64,000 bases of DNA, from assembly GCA_022447545.1 (NCBI GenBank), contig JAKVBI010000002.1, forward strand, positions 121,665-185,664. Reading direction: 5' to 3'. The position numbers were made by a program, and so were the translations under genes. The notes beneath the pieces were generated by a model that saw only the letters and a program-made list of their open reading frames with translations, did not search any database and was not told the origin of the DNA. This document shows, one piece after another, positions 17,020-25,590 of the stretch (positions are counted from its first letter, which is position 1; the number at the start of each line of letters is the position of its first letter). This DNA comes from Myxococcota bacterium. GTDB taxonomy: Bacteria > Myxococcota_A > UBA9160 > SMWR01.

Positions 17020-18129
17020 TCAGGGGAGACTCGATCCATCCGGTTCGATCACCCGCAGGTCGAGCCACCGCTCCTGCTGCTCGCGGTAGCGCCTCATGCG
17101 GTTTCGCTCGATGGCAATCATCAGATCCTTATTGCGCAGACGGAGTTTCTCAAGCAAGGCCGTCATCGGCTCGCGTGTTTGCATGGTGTGATCGAGGTAA
17201 CCCAGATACACGGCCACCATGCGGTAGGTATCCCAGTAGGCGCTGGGATCAATCCGGAGTGGATCCGTATCCTTCCAGGATCTGCTGAGCAACTCGACGG
17301 AGTCACCCGCAAACGAATGGATCGTGATGGTCCTCACGCCCCATTGTCGGAAGGACTCTGCGTCGGCGGTGAAGGGGAAAATACGACGAACCGAGTGATT
17401 CGTGCGTCTGAAGTTGACCTCGCGCAGAGGCTGCTCGAGATTACTCGCCACGGCGGAGAGATCGAGTAGGAGATCGGGGTCGGCTCGACGGCCCCACACC
17501 GCGGGTTCCTGGAGACCAACTCCCTTGACGTTGACCATCGCCTGGAGAGATTCGAATTCACCCAGCGCCAGCAGGTCCCGGGCGAAATCCAGCGACCCGG
17601 AGCGACCGCTCGACGTGTCCGTGAAGCCCACGAAATAAAAGGTGTGGTGGCGCGGTCGGGCGGCCAGGGCCCGGTACAGGGCGGGCAACATGGCGACCCC
17701 GGACCAATTGTCCACCACGCCATCGCCGTACTTGGGCAGGTCGTACTGGGCCCCCACCACAATGGACTCGTTGGACTCTCCAGGCAACTTGCAGACGATG
17801 TTCTCCAGCCTGGCGGACCCGTGGGTCCTCCGCTGACTTGGTGGCGACGGGGGGGGGGCGCTCGACACCCGACCCTCACTTCCCCCTTCCAGCCAACCGT
17901 CGGGCCCCTCGTGGTGCCCCGTGCAGCCAGCCGCTACGAAGAGTTCTCGCAGCCGTCTACCCCGATCCCGATTCGTCTGGGGGATCTCGTCGAGCCTTGC
18001 GAGCACCTCGGTTCGCTCGACCCGTGCGATGGGCACGTCGACTTGAAACTGATCGAACGGAGTCGCCACCTGTTTCGCACAGGCCAACGAAACCGCCATC
18101 CATCCGAGAACGAGAGCGCGAAGCGACAC
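17020..18129 (-). CDS. M28-peptidase-like exported protein, metal ligands partly lost
   Basis: 369 residues with a short N-terminal leader ending SLACAKQV, a non-canonical lipobox. The M28 aminopeptidase fold is recognisable from VVGAQYDLPKYGDGVVDNWSG, HHTFYFVGFTDTSSGRSGS and LQAMVNVKGVG. At positions where active M28 enzymes have GAHYD, an EE pair after FxxF, and NLDMxG, this protein has GAQYD, DT and NVKGVG. So the first His, the catalytic/ligand Glu pair and the second-sphere Asp are changed. Asp in VVDNWSG and a late His (IHSFAG) remain. I infer a noncatalytic binding protein or a much altered enzyme. The GTG start has GGGAGG upstream. Confidence 0.7.
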   Translation of the reverse strand: MSLRALVLGWMAVSLACAKQVATPFDQFQVDVPIARVERTEVLARLDEIPQTNRDRGRRLRELFVAAGCTGHHEGPDGWLEGGSEGRVSSAPPPSPPSQRRTHGSARLENIVCKLPGESNESIVVGAQYDLPKYGDGVVDNWSGVAMLPALYRALAARPRHHTFYFVGFTDTSSGRSGSLDFARDLLALGEFESLQAMVNVKGVGLQEPAVWGRRADPDLLLDLSAVASNLEQPLREVNFRRTNHSVRRIFPFTADAESFRQWGVRTITIHSFAGDSVELLSRSWKDTDPLRIDPSAYWDTYRMVAVYLGYLDHTMQTREPMTALLEKLRLRNKDLMIAIERNRMRRYREQQERWLDLRVIEPDGSSLP

Positions 18130-18212
18130 CCGAATCCTCCCTGCCGGACTCTCTGGAGCGCACGCCTTGCCTCAGGGTACCACGCTCCCCTCCAGCCACC
18201 CCTTCTAAGGGC

Positions 18213-18767
18213 TCAGGGTAACCCCTCCAGCGCAGCTTCGACGAATCCAAGTACTGCCGACACGGACGATTCCACGGGTACGCCTGCTTGCAAACCCGGC
18301 AATTCCGAGAGCCGCTCCAGAAACGCGATGACGGGCACCTCGTAGCGGACGGCCAGCGCCACTTCGCTGGCCGTTCCCTCCCCCCCTGGCAGGGCGATCA
18401 GGACGTTGGAACTCAACACGTTCACATGGTTGCGGGACTGGGGGTCGAGCCCTCGCTGCCCGCTCAGCGGCAGGTGGGTGTAGATGGGAATCTCGACCCA
18501 CGGGTTTGGATAGCCCGGCTTGGGGACGCCCGGGGTGTCGGGCGAGGCGCTGGGGAGGATGCCGAGCACGCAGCCATCGCGGTCGGGAACCCCACAAAAG
18601 GCGCGGCTCACAGCTTCCATCACCCCGCCGCCGCCGCCCGTGAGTAGATGGACCCCGAGAGTCGCCAATCCAAAGCCAAGTGCCTGGGAGCGCTCCTCAT
18701 GGGCTTCGACCCCCGACCCCATGACGCCCACGATGGGGAGTTTCCACGGCGGCCCAGGAAGAGTCAT
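18213..18767 (-). CDS. LOG/SLOG-family Rossmann protein (TIGR00725-like)
   Basis: About 184 residues with a Rossmann-like nucleotide-binding fold. PIVGVMGSG is at the N-terminus. [17 protein letters not shown] is the glycine-rich loop, and [19 protein letters not shown] is the PGGxGT motif of lysine-decarboxylase-like (LOG) and molybdenum-cofactor-carrier-like proteins. The PGGEGTASE form fits the TIGR00725 subgroup better than cytokinin-activating LOG. The role is probably binding or hydrolysis of a nucleotide. Start at ATG 18767 with GGGGAG seven bases upstream. It diverges from the Nudix gene across 65 bp. Nothing in the sequence shows whether the two are regulated together. Confidence 0.75.
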   Translation of the reverse strand: MTLPGPPWKLPIVGVMGSGVEAHEERSQALGFGLATLGVHLLTGGGGGVMEAVSRAFCGVPDRDGCVLGILPSASPDTPGVPKPGYPNPWVEIPIYTHLPLSGQRGLDPQSRNHVNVLSSNVLIALPGGEGTASEVALAVRYEVPVIAFLERLSELPGLQAGVPVESSVSAVLGFVEAALEGLP

Positions 18768-18832
18768 CGTGGGCTCCCCGGAGGGTCCCCAGGGCGGCGC
18801 GACCCGGCGGCGCCCGTTACCCTGGCTCCACC

Positions 18833-19348
18833 TTGCCCCCCCCTCCCAGGACCCTCGCCGACGTCGAATGGCAGCACTGGGTTCCCCAGCAACGGGCAAC
18901 TCTGCTTTTCGTCATCCGCGACGACCAGATTCTGCTGATCCACAAAAAGCGCGGACTCGGGGCGGGCAAGATCAATGGCCCGGGCGGACGGCTCGAACCC
19001 GGTGAAACCCCCCTGGCATGTGCGATCCGGGAAGTGGAAGAAGAACTGAGAGTCACCCCAGTGGGGGTCCGCGAGTGTGGCCAGCTGCGCTTCCAATTCG
19101 TCGATGGGCTGTCCATCCATGGCTACGTGTTCACCGCCAGTTCCTGTATCGGAGAGCCTCGGGAGACCGAGGAGGCCATTCCCCGCTGGACCGCCATCGA
19201 CGAGATCCCGTACACACGGATGTGGGAAGACGACCATCTCTGGATCCCCCTGATGCTCGACGGTCAACACTTCGAGGGAACCTTCCTCTTCGACGGAGAC
19301 ACCCTGCTCGACCAGCGGGTTGAAGCCCTCGACCCTGGAAACCCATAG
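18833..19348 (+). CDS. MTH1-like Nudix hydrolase (oxidised purine nucleotide diphosphatase)
   Basis: 171 residues. The Nudix box reads [20 protein letters not shown] and continues EL, with all Mg2+-binding Glu residues. Beyond the box it keeps an MTH1/NUDT1-type pattern: W[13 protein letters not shown], then [14 protein letters not shown], the segment that shapes the oxidised-purine pocket in the eukaryotic enzyme. Hydrolysis of 8-oxo-dGTP or 2-hydroxy-dATP to the monophosphate is the expected role. The only plausible start is the TTG at 18833, immediately followed by a poly-proline stretch, and no good Shine-Dalgarno is visible, so expression may be low or the start may differ. Confidence 0.85.
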   Translation: MPPPPRTLADVEWQHWVPQQRATLLFVIRDDQILLIHKKRGLGAGKINGPGGRLEPGETPLACAIREVEEELRVTPVGVRECGQLRFQFVDGLSIHGYVFTASSCIGEPRETEEAIPRWTAIDEIPYTRMWEDDHLWIPLMLDGQHFEGTFLFDGDTLLDQRVEALDPGNP

Positions 19349-19468
19349 CAGGCGACTGGAAATCGGCCGACCCCAGTTGGCCCCCTGGGTATGGCAATTC
19401 TGTGGAGCGTCTCGGAGAACCCACCGGACGGCACCCTATAATGCCCATTGGAAAGCGGGAGAACAGAC

Positions 19469-20002
19469 GTGGCTTCACTCGTTCTGACCTTGATCGGCCC
19501 GGACCGCCCGGGACTCGTGGAGATGATTGCCCAGACCATCGCTGACCACGGAGGGAACTGGCTGGAGAGCCGGATGTCCCGACTGGCCGGCCAGTTCGCG
19601 GGCATTCTTCGGGCCGAGGTGCCGGAAGACCGCGCTCCGGACCTGGAAGCAGCACTGCGCGAACTCGCCGACCGGGGTCTGCGGGTCGTGGTCGAACAAA
19701 GCCAGGCGGGAACAGCGACGGACGCTCGCCGCGCCCTGTCCCTCGAACTGGTGGGAACCGACCGGCCTGGCATCATCCGCGAGATCTCCCAGGCGTTGGC
19801 CGCCCGCGGCGTCAACGTCGACGAACTCCACACCGAGTGTTCGACCGCGCCGATGTCCGGGGAGGCGCTGTTCAAGGCCACCGCGCGCCTTCACGCCCCT
19901 CCCGACCTGACCGACCAGGAACTGGGTGAAGAACTCGAAAAGATCTCTGCCGACATGATGGTCCACATCGAACTCACCCGAGAGGAACGACTGACCGGGT
20001 GA
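19469..20002 (+). CDS. Tandem ACT-domain protein, GcvR-like
   Basis: 177 residues composed of two ACT domains: SLVLTLIGPDRPGLVEMIAQTI and SLELVGTDRPGIIREISQAL are the two strand-loop-helix openings, each with the (D/E)RPGL/I loop that binds small ligands such as amino acids. Domain order and length match the glycine cleavage repressor GcvR and related ACT-only proteins, which work by binding other regulators rather than DNA. No DNA-binding domain is present. The GTG at 19469 has GGGAG seven bases upstream, whereas the earlier in-frame TTG at 19448 has none. No gcv gene is nearby to support a glycine role. Confidence 0.8.
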   Translation: MASLVLTLIGPDRPGLVEMIAQTIADHGGNWLESRMSRLAGQFAGILRAEVPEDRAPDLEAALRELADRGLRVVVEQSQAGTATDARRALSLELVGTDRPGIIREISQALAARGVNVDELHTECSTAPMSGEALFKATARLHAPPDLTDQELGEELEKISADMMVHIELTREERLTG

Positions 20003-20027
20003 GGTCGAGCGGCCGTTCGTCCGCGAC

Positions 20028-20330
20028 CTACAAGACGATCTCGAAGCCCTCGAAGCTCGGGTGCCCGAGGTAGGTGCCCTGGGGAGCGCGCGCTTGAGCG
20101 TGTGCGGCGCGAAAGTTTTCGGACTGGGTCCAGGCCTCGAACGCCTCGCGTGATTCCCATACGGTGTGCGAGGCGTAGAGGCACCCCTCGTCGTCACTGG
20201 GACCCTTGAGGAGATGAAACTCCTTGAAGCCAGGAACCTCGTCGAGCCGAGAATCCCGATTGCGCCAGAGGTCTTCGAAGACCTTTTCGCTACCAAGAGC
20301 GATCTGAAAGCGATTCATTGCAATGAACAT
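20028..20330 (-). CDS. Antibiotic biosynthesis monooxygenase (ABM) domain protein
   Basis: A 100-residue single ferredoxin-like domain of the ABM superfamily: FIAMNRFQIALGSEKVFEDLW, then VPGFKEFHLLKGPSDDEG, and the sequence YASHTVWESREAFEAWTQS with its conserved W-x-S-x-x-x-F-x-x-W pattern, as in HmoA/HmoB and IsdG-type heme-degrading monooxygenases. Heme degradation is possible but the assignment is superfamily-level only. ATG 20330 has GAGG about seven bases upstream. A leftward monocistron or the last gene after the SDR gene, which lies 62 bp upstream on the same strand. Confidence 0.75.
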   Translation of the reverse strand: MFIAMNRFQIALGSEKVFEDLWRNRDSRLDEVPGFKEFHLLKGPSDDEGCLYASHTVWESREAFEAWTQSENFRAAHAQARAPQGTYLGHPSFEGFEIVL

Positions 20331-20392
20331 GGAAGACCTCGATACGTCGTTTCAGTGAAGAGCCCCAGCATAAACGACAGAGCCATGGAGCG

Positions 20393-21244
20393 TCATCCGC
20401 CGATGCCCGCGCCCTTGACGACGGGAAGGTTCGTCCAATCGCCACCTGGGACCCGATAGAAACCACCGGCCGCCAGTGCTCCTCCATCCAGGTGGATCGT
20501 CGTTCCGGTCACCCATGCCGACAACTCAGAGGCCAGGAATACTGCGCAGCCCGCAGCGTCGTCAGGCTTCCCGAACCGACCCAGGGGGATCCAGTACGGG
20601 ATGTTCGACTTGAGTTCGTCGGGTATCCAGCGGCTCGTGGGAACCTGCAAGGTCTCGGTGGTTTCCGGCGCGATGGCATTGACACGAATTCCCTTGGGCC
20701 CCAATTCGAGAGCAAGACTCTTGGTAAAACCCGTGATCCCGGCATTGAAGGCCGCGTAGACGGAGCAGTTGGGAATGCCACGAAAGGCTTCAATGGTCGA
20801 AACGTTGATCACACTGCCACCTCTTCCGCGCTCGATCATTCCGGGCAGAAAAGCGCGACAGCACAGCATGACGTGCTTGAGGTTCACCGCGTAGAGCGCT
20901 TCCCAATCCTCGTCGGTGCTCTCGACAAACGGCTTCGAAAGGCCCAGGAAGTCACCCACGTTGTTCACCAGGACGTCCACGTGCTCGAAACTCGAGCGGG
21001 TGGCGTCTACCAATTCATCCACGCCCGTGCGCTCGCGCACATCGACCCCACAAGCGAGTGCACTTCCGCCGCGGTCTTCGATGGCCGCGACGGTCTCTTC
21101 GGCGCGGTTGGAGTCAATCTCCGCCACCACCACCGACGCACCATGAGCCGCCAGGGCCTCACTGATGGCCCGCCCGATCCCGCCACCCCCACCCGTCACG
21201 ACGGCCACTTTGCCATCGAGCCCGGACGCCGACCGATCCAGCAT
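20393..21244 (-). CDS. Short-chain dehydrogenase/reductase with Lys-to-Asn active-site change
   Basis: 283 residues, classical SDR fold. TGGGGGIG at 18-25 is the cofactor loop, NNVG follows strand 4 and the catalytic Ser is in INVSTIEA. The active-site Tyr is present in SVYAAFNAGITGF, but the Lys of the usual YxxxK is Asn (codon aat), so the proton relay and ribose contact are altered. The C-terminal VTGTTIHLDGG is normal. Acid at the end of beta2 (VVAEID) favours NAD(H). It may be a divergent or weak enzyme, or a binding protein. The substrate is unknown. Confidence 0.85.
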   Translation of the reverse strand: MLDRSASGLDGKVAVVTGGGGGIGRAISEALAAHGASVVVAEIDSNRAEETVAAIEDRGGSALACGVDVRERTGVDELVDATRSSFEHVDVLVNNVGDFLGLSKPFVESTDEDWEALYAVNLKHVMLCCRAFLPGMIERGRGGSVINVSTIEAFRGIPNCSVYAAFNAGITGFTKSLALELGPKGIRVNAIAPETTETLQVPTSRWIPDELKSNIPYWIPLGRFGKPDDAAGCAVFLASELSAWVTGTTIHLDGGALAAGGFYRVPGGDWTNLPVVKGAGIGG

Positions 21245-21391
21245 ACGCGTTCCTCCCGACCTTCAGCGCCACAGGGGCTGGGCGCGACACAACGTTCAGG
21301 CAGACCCGGCAGCGGACCCCAGTCGAACGACCGAGCGACCTCTCCACCGCCCGGGTCCTAGCATGGCAGTTCGGAGGGGAATGCAAAAGGA

Positions 21392-22000
21392 CTATCGGTT
21401 CCGGCGTTCGACCCGTAGCGGTCCGCCATCGGCCATTCTTCGCAACTTCCAGGCTCGGACCCGCAGTACCAGAGCGCGTGAGATGCGCTCCAACCAGGGC
21501 GCACGTCTCACTTCCGGGGGTGAGCCGGCGCGTATCACCGTCATCACCGAGCCTCGGACACGATGTTCTTCACCCTCCGGGAGAAGTATCCGGTAGGAAC
21601 GATCTGCATCGAGGACGTCCTCCACATCGGTGATGTGGACGGGCATGGAGCGACGCTGATCCTCGATGATCTCCATCAGCCTCGGGGAACGTTCCACGGC
21701 CCCGCGCCGCGCTTCACGAACCGCCAAGTGGATCCCGTCACCGGTGGGGACGAGATCGAGCACGGCACCCAGGCGATCGGGTCGATCAGCATCCTCCAAG
21801 CCCCCTCCCAACCAGAGACAGCGATAGGCACGGCAGATTCCGGGACGATCCCGATGGACCTCGCAGCCCCCTTCGGGTCGTTGGTGGTGGCATCGAATGC
21901 CACCGAGCTTCCGCAGATCGTCCACGCGAAGCACCGTGCAACACAGAGAGCAGGGCCCACAAGACCGACCGGTCTCCCCCTCGGACGCACTCAACGGCAA
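21392..22000 (-). CDS. YkgJ-type cysteine-cluster protein
   Basis: 202 residues. An N-terminal CGPCSLCC motif (residues 14-21), a further Cys in GIRCHHQRPEGGC and RPGICRAYRC give the CxxCxxCC...C pattern of YkgJ/UPF0153 zinc- or iron-chelating proteins, some of which assemble on metal or modify other proteins. The C-terminal part is basic (RVRAWKLRRMADGG). The frame starts at a TTG at 22000, with a second TTG at 21994. Neither has a clear Shine-Dalgarno, so the exact start is uncertain. It sits between two leftward SDR genes without evident functional tie. Confidence 0.75.
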   Translation of the reverse strand: MPLSASEGETGRSCGPCSLCCTVLRVDDLRKLGGIRCHHQRPEGGCEVHRDRPGICRAYRCLWLGGGLEDADRPDRLGAVLDLVPTGDGIHLAVREARRGAVERSPRLMEIIEDQRRSMPVHITDVEDVLDADRSYRILLPEGEEHRVRGSVMTVIRAGSPPEVRRAPWLERISRALVLRVRAWKLRRMADGGPLRVERRNR

Positions 22001-22078
22001 CCCCCGAGCGGTTTCCGTCCTAGAGCCAGTTCGCGGATTGCCTCGGCGACGTTCGACCCAACGGGTTCGAATAAAAGC

Positions 22079-22858
22079 TCAGAAACGATTGAAGCCAGCC
22101 ACGAAACTGCCACTCGTGTGCCCCCCGTCCACGGGCAGATCGACACCGGCGCAGAAACTACTGCGATCGGATGCCAGGAAGACCACCGCGTCGGCGATTT
22201 CAACCAACGTAGCTTCGCGGGGAATCGCGCGGTCGGCGACATACGCTCGGGTCTGATCTTCCATGGCAGCCAGTTGGTCACCCCACGGTGCGAACATCTG
22301 CCCATTGCCTCCGGCAGGACACACGGCATTGACGCGAATTCCATCGCGGCCGAGTTCCAACGCCGTCGCTTTCGTCAGCCCCCGCAGGCCCCATTTGCTG
22401 GCCGCGTAGGCGCTGACACCATTCATCCCGATCAGTCCGTCCAGGGAGGCGACATTGACGATGGCTCCGCCGCCCTTGCGCTTCATACTCGGCACGACAG
22501 CCCGAATGCCCGCGAAGGCTCCCAGAGTATTGACTTCGAGCTGGCGCCGGAAATCGTCGAGGCTCGTGTTCTCGATGTTCCCCATGTGCAGCACGGCAGC
22601 GTTGTTCACGAGCACATCGATGCGCCCTTCGGCCGCGAGGCAGCCATCCACGAGCTGTCGCCACGATTCCTCGTTCGCCACATCGAGCCGCGCAAAGCGG
22701 GCAGCCTCGCCGAGTTCACCGGCCACCGCCCTCCCCTCGTCCTCACGGACATCCCCAATCACCACCCGGGCACCCTCCTCGACGAAGCGGCGCGCAATGG
22801 TCGCCCCCGTTCCCCGTGCCCCACCCGTAATGATCGCCCTCTTGCCGTCGAGCAGCAT
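22079..22858 (-). CDS. Short-chain dehydrogenase/reductase (hydroxysteroid dehydrogenase-like)
   Basis: 259 residues with a complete classical SDR active site: TGGARGTG cofactor loop, VVIGDVRE at the end of strand 2 (Asp favours NAD+), NNAAVLH, Ser in VNVASLDG, and YAASKWGL carrying the Tyr and Lys. The C-terminal PVDGGHTSG is typical. Many family members of this length oxidise hydroxysteroids or sugars (glucose dehydrogenase, 3alpha/20beta-HSD), so the substrate remains open. ATG 22858 has GGAG seven bases upstream. The gene is 46 bp from the downstream end of the macrodomain gene on the same strand. Confidence 0.9.
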   Translation of the reverse strand: MLLDGKRAIITGGARGTGATIARRFVEEGARVVIGDVREDEGRAVAGELGEAARFARLDVANEESWRQLVDGCLAAEGRIDVLVNNAAVLHMGNIENTSLDDFRRQLEVNTLGAFAGIRAVVPSMKRKGGGAIVNVASLDGLIGMNGVSAYAASKWGLRGLTKATALELGRDGIRVNAVCPAGGNGQMFAPWGDQLAAMEDQTRAYVADRAIPREATLVEIADAVVFLASDRSSFCAGVDLPVDGGHTSGSFVAGFNRF

Positions 22859-22904
22859 GTTCTCTCCTCAGTGGTCACTCGCGCGAGAAAACCGTGAAAC
22901 GAGT

Positions 22905-23447
22905 TCAGCTCACTGCCAGGCCGCTGCGTCGCCACGCCTCCTGCAACGCACCCTCGACCTCGGCACCGAAGGCAGCGAATACCACTCGCTCGAATTCCGT
23001 CCGGTCCTCGAGAACGCCTCGTACCGTCGCCATGGCAACCGTCGCCGCAAGTTCCAGAGGATACCCATAGACTCCACAGCTGATGGCCGGAAATGCGATG
23101 GAAACCACACCCTGGCGAGCCGCGAGTTCCATGGAGGACCGGTAGCAACGGGCAAGCAGTTCGGCCTCACCTCCGTCGCCGCCCTGCCAAATGGGTCCGA
23201 CGGTGTGGATCACGAACTTCGCAGGCAACCGGAAACCCGCCGTGATCCGCGCTTCGCCCGTTGGACAGCGAACGCCCGGGCGAACCTCCTTGATCCCTCG
23301 GCAGGCTTCCAGAAGCTCCGGACCCGCCGCAGCGTGGATCGCCCCGTCCACCCCGCCGCCGCCCAACATGCGTTCATTGGCAGCATTGACGACGGCATCC
23401 ACGCCCAGGGTCGTGATGTCGACGTTGGAAATCTCGATTCTCTCCAC
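22905..23447 (-). CDS. Macrodomain protein, ADP-ribose hydrolase (MacroD-type)
   Basis: About 180 residues, a single macrodomain. [20 protein letters not shown] contains the adenine-binding Asp and the catalytic Asn-rich stretch. [16 protein letters not shown] is the diphosphate loop and [15 protein letters not shown] the second loop. The full MacroD motif set indicates removal of ADP-ribose from proteins or O-acetyl-ADP-ribose deacetylation. The GTG at 23447 has GGGAG eight bases upstream. The frame extends to 23630 but the added part is not macrodomain-like. It lies between an SDR and a membrane-protein gene, with no ADP-ribosyl-transferase visible in the window. Confidence 0.9.
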   Translation of the reverse strand: MERIEISNVDITTLGVDAVVNAANERMLGGGGVDGAIHAAAGPELLEACRGIKEVRPGVRCPTGEARITAGFRLPAKFVIHTVGPIWQGGDGGEAELLARCYRSSMELAARQGVVSIAFPAISCGVYGYPLELAATVAMATVRGVLEDRTEFERVVFAAFGAEVEGALQEAWRRSGLAVS

Positions 23448-23499
23448 GTCGGAACTCCCAGTACCCGATGCCCGGACCGAGAAACGGGCGCACCCCGAT

Positions 23500-24009
23500 C
23501 TAGTTCTCTTCGTCCTCATCGAGCGGTCGAACTGCAGCCGCCCGGCCACCGAGGTACGCGAAGGGAACCACGAGCAGGTTGCCCACCCAGCGCAACCAGA
23601 GCGGATACACCCCCGGCTCGCCTCCTGCATTGACGACTTCCATGGACAGACTCAGGCCAAGAGACACAAAGCCCACCATCAGCGCATGGCGCACGGGATC
23701 CCGCTTGGCGCGCACCCCGGCCACGTACCCACCCAGCGCGACACAGAGCAGACCCACCATGCTCGTGAGGAAGAGAAAGTCTGGCGCCGTGAAGAGTTGC
23801 TCCAGATACGTCCGCATCTGGTCTTCGCTCTGGAAGCGCATGGCAGCGACCATCGTTGCCATGAACGAGATGAAAAATGAACTGACGAAGGTCCCCGCCC
23901 AATCCGCCGCAAGCCCATACAGAACGGCCTTCCACTGGACGCCACGGCGTTGCTCGGGATGGGGGCCGTCGATGGGAGGCGGTCGATAGCCCGGAGGTTC
24001 AGCGGACAT
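23500..24009 (-). CDS. Four-helix inner-membrane protein of unknown function
   Basis: 169 residues. A short Pro-rich N-terminus ([19 protein letters not shown]) precedes hydrophobic segments at about 30-50 ([22 protein letters not shown]), 75-95, 108-125 and 140-158, ending in an acidic tail (RPLDEDEEN). No conserved catalytic motif is seen. It overlaps the 3' end of the upstream small membrane-protein gene by 11 bp, which suggests that the two are co-translated and may interact. I recognise no family. Confidence 0.7.
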   Translation of the reverse strand: MSAEPPGYRPPPIDGPHPEQRRGVQWKAVLYGLAADWAGTFVSSFFISFMATMVAAMRFQSEDQMRTYLEQLFTAPDFLFLTSMVGLLCVALGGYVAGVRAKRDPVRHALMVGFVSLGLSLSMEVVNAGGEPGVYPLWLRWVGNLLVVPFAYLGGRAAAVRPLDEDEEN

Positions 24010-24217
24010 GCTGTTTGCCCCTCTCCTCTACTCGCTCGTCCCGCGGCAACTCGCGACCCCAGGTGAGGCGGTGAAACGCGAGCGCCATGCCCACGAAAAC
24101 CATGCCGGCGTTCACGGCCATGTCGCCCGAGAACACCAGGATCCGATAGAAACCCACGAGGGACATGATCGCCACGCCCACGCCGAGGAGGATGCGAAAC
24201 GCGCTCCACGCTCTCAC
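23999..24217 (-). CDS. Small two-helix membrane protein
   Basis: About 72 residues from the GTG at 24217 (RAWSAFRILLGVGVAIMSLVG, then GDMAVNAGMVFVGMALAFHRL), giving two transmembrane helices and a basic tail ([19 protein letters not shown]). The frame remains open to 24358, but the extra N-terminus is arginine-rich and improbable. It overlaps the downstream four-helix membrane gene by 11 bp. No known family; a partner subunit of the neighbouring membrane protein is a reasonable guess but not shown. Confidence 0.5.
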   Translation of the reverse strand: MRAWSAFRILLGVGVAIMSLVGFYRILVFSGDMAVNAGMVFVGMALAFHRLTWGRELPRDERVEERGKQHVR

Positions 24218-24258
24218 GACGGGGCCCTTGCGGCAAACGAGCTTCGGTAAGACATCGC

Positions 24259-24624
24259 CTACTCCGGATCTCGGTGAACGGTTTCCGGAGAAAATGCGGG
24301 AAGGCAGACCGCGATGTACTCGGCGCCGCCCGCCTCGGGGCTCGCGTAGCGGACCCATTCGCCACGCTCGGCCACCACGGCTTGTCCCGGGCGCACCTCG
24401 ATCACGCCCCCCTCGTGCTCAACACGCAGCATCCCGCTCAACACCAGAGTAAACTCTCTGAACTCCGGCCGCTGGCCCGGCTCCTCCCATCCCTCGGGCG
24501 ACACCATGCGCGCCACGCTCGCGGCCTCCTCCGAAGAATTCACCCGGCCCACGTATTCTTCGATTTGTTTGGGCCGATTACCGGCGGACTCAATGAGCGT
24601 CGGGCTTTCGATTAGGTAGGGCAC
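24259..24624 (-). CDS. Cupin-domain protein
   Basis: 121 residues, a single small beta-barrel of the cupin superfamily. The core reads EFREFTLVLSGMLRVEHEGGVIEVRPGQAVVAERGEWVRY, with the motif 1 Glu and Gly residues in place but without the classical two-His cluster. So it may not hold metal in the usual way. A frequent use is sensing or isomerising small molecules. The start is a GTG at 24624 with a weak upstream site. It is the first of a leftward set with the two small membrane genes. Confidence 0.75.
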   Translation of the reverse strand: MPYLIESPTLIESAGNRPKQIEEYVGRVNSSEEAASVARMVSPEGWEEPGQRPEFREFTLVLSGMLRVEHEGGVIEVRPGQAVVAERGEWVRYASPEAGGAEYIAVCLPAFSPETVHRDPE

Positions 24625-24696
24625 TTCGCGTTCAACCTACCACAGGCCGTCGGGTTTCCGAGATTCTGAGTACCGACGGATCGCGATGCTCGGGGA

Positions 24697-24981
24697 TCAA
24701 TGAAGCGGCGGATCTTCTGACAGCCGGGCAGAGATGCGCTGGGCGATCAGAAGGATCTGGTCGATGAGGGCGCTCGCATCCAGGTCGAACTCAAACCCCC
24801 GGAACGCCGTGGTCGAAAGCTCCATAAACGGGCCAGCCAGGTCCTCATCGTCCTTCGCCAACTCGATCATCTCGCGGATCCGAACGAAAAATTGGCGCGG
24901 AACGGCATCTGCCTCCAGGAGAGCCTCGAGAAGTTGGAGCAGCGGGACCAATTGGTCCTTGGCGGTTCTGAGAGCTTCCAT
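24697..24981 (-). CDS. Small helical protein of unknown function
   Basis: 94 residues, strongly helical and acidic: LVPLLQLLEALLEADAVPRQFF, VRIREMIELAKDDEDLAG, LDASALIDQILLIAQRISARL. No cysteine, signal peptide or membrane segment. It reads like a small adaptor or dimerising protein. No family is recognised, and the ATG lacks a strong Shine-Dalgarno. The codon usage and amphipathic helices make it a credible gene. Confidence 0.55.
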   Translation of the reverse strand: MEALRTAKDQLVPLLQLLEALLEADAVPRQFFVRIREMIELAKDDEDLAGPFMELSTTAFRGFEFDLDASALIDQILLIAQRISARLSEDPPLH

Positions 24982-25036
24982 GTCGAGCTAGAGGGGGTTC
25001 AAGACCTCGTACCCGGCCCGCGAAACGGCGGGCGGT

Positions 25037-25486
25037 TCAGGGTTGATGGGTGGAGAACACCGAGGTTTCGCCATCGGCGGTGAAAGTCAGCACGTCGTAG
25101 CGCTGAGGGTTCCTCCCCTCCATCCCAGGCGAGCCGATAGGCATGCCGGGAACCACGAGCCCGGCCACCGTCGGACGCTGTTCCAGCAGACGCTCGATGT
25201 CCTGGGCCGACACATGGCCCTCGATCACGTACCCGTCCACGAAAGCCGTGTGGCAGGAAGACAGCGAGCGGGGCACCCCATTGCTGCGCTTGAGGGCGGC
25301 GAGGCTCGGCAGGTCGTGAGATTCGACCGAGAAGCCGTTGGCCTCCAGGTGCTCGATCCACTTGCTACAGCAGCCACAGGTTGGGGTCTTGTACACCTGC
25401 ACTTCCGGATTGCCGGACCAGGCCTCCCCCGCGAGCAAGAAGACCGCGGTCAGCACAGGAATGAACATGGCAATGAGTCTGGGCAT
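25037..25486 (-). CDS. DUF411 metal-binding protein, exported
   Basis: 149 residues with an N-terminal signal peptide (RLIAMFIPVLTAVFLLAGEAW). The DUF411 domain begins VQVYKTPTCGCCSKWIEHLE; its CGCC motif is thought to bind metals such as copper. HTAFVDGYVIEGHVSAQDIE and VPGMPIGSPGMEG are the other family blocks. The likely role is copper handling in the periplasm. ATG 25486 has GGGAGG five bases upstream, so I prefer it to the ATG at 25525. No copper ATPase or Cue regulator is adjacent. Confidence 0.85.
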   Translation of the reverse strand: MPRLIAMFIPVLTAVFLLAGEAWSGNPEVQVYKTPTCGCCSKWIEHLEANGFSVESHDLPSLAALKRSNGVPRSLSSCHTAFVDGYVIEGHVSAQDIERLLEQRPTVAGLVVPGMPIGSPGMEGRNPQRYDVLTFTADGETSVFSTHQP

Positions 25487-25590
25487 GGGACCTCCCAATA
25501 CGCCTTCTCCCACCCGGCCCGACACACGGGCTCAGCGGCAAGGGCCCCAAGGGTACCCTGCGTGGAGAAACGCGCACCCATCGAGCCTCC

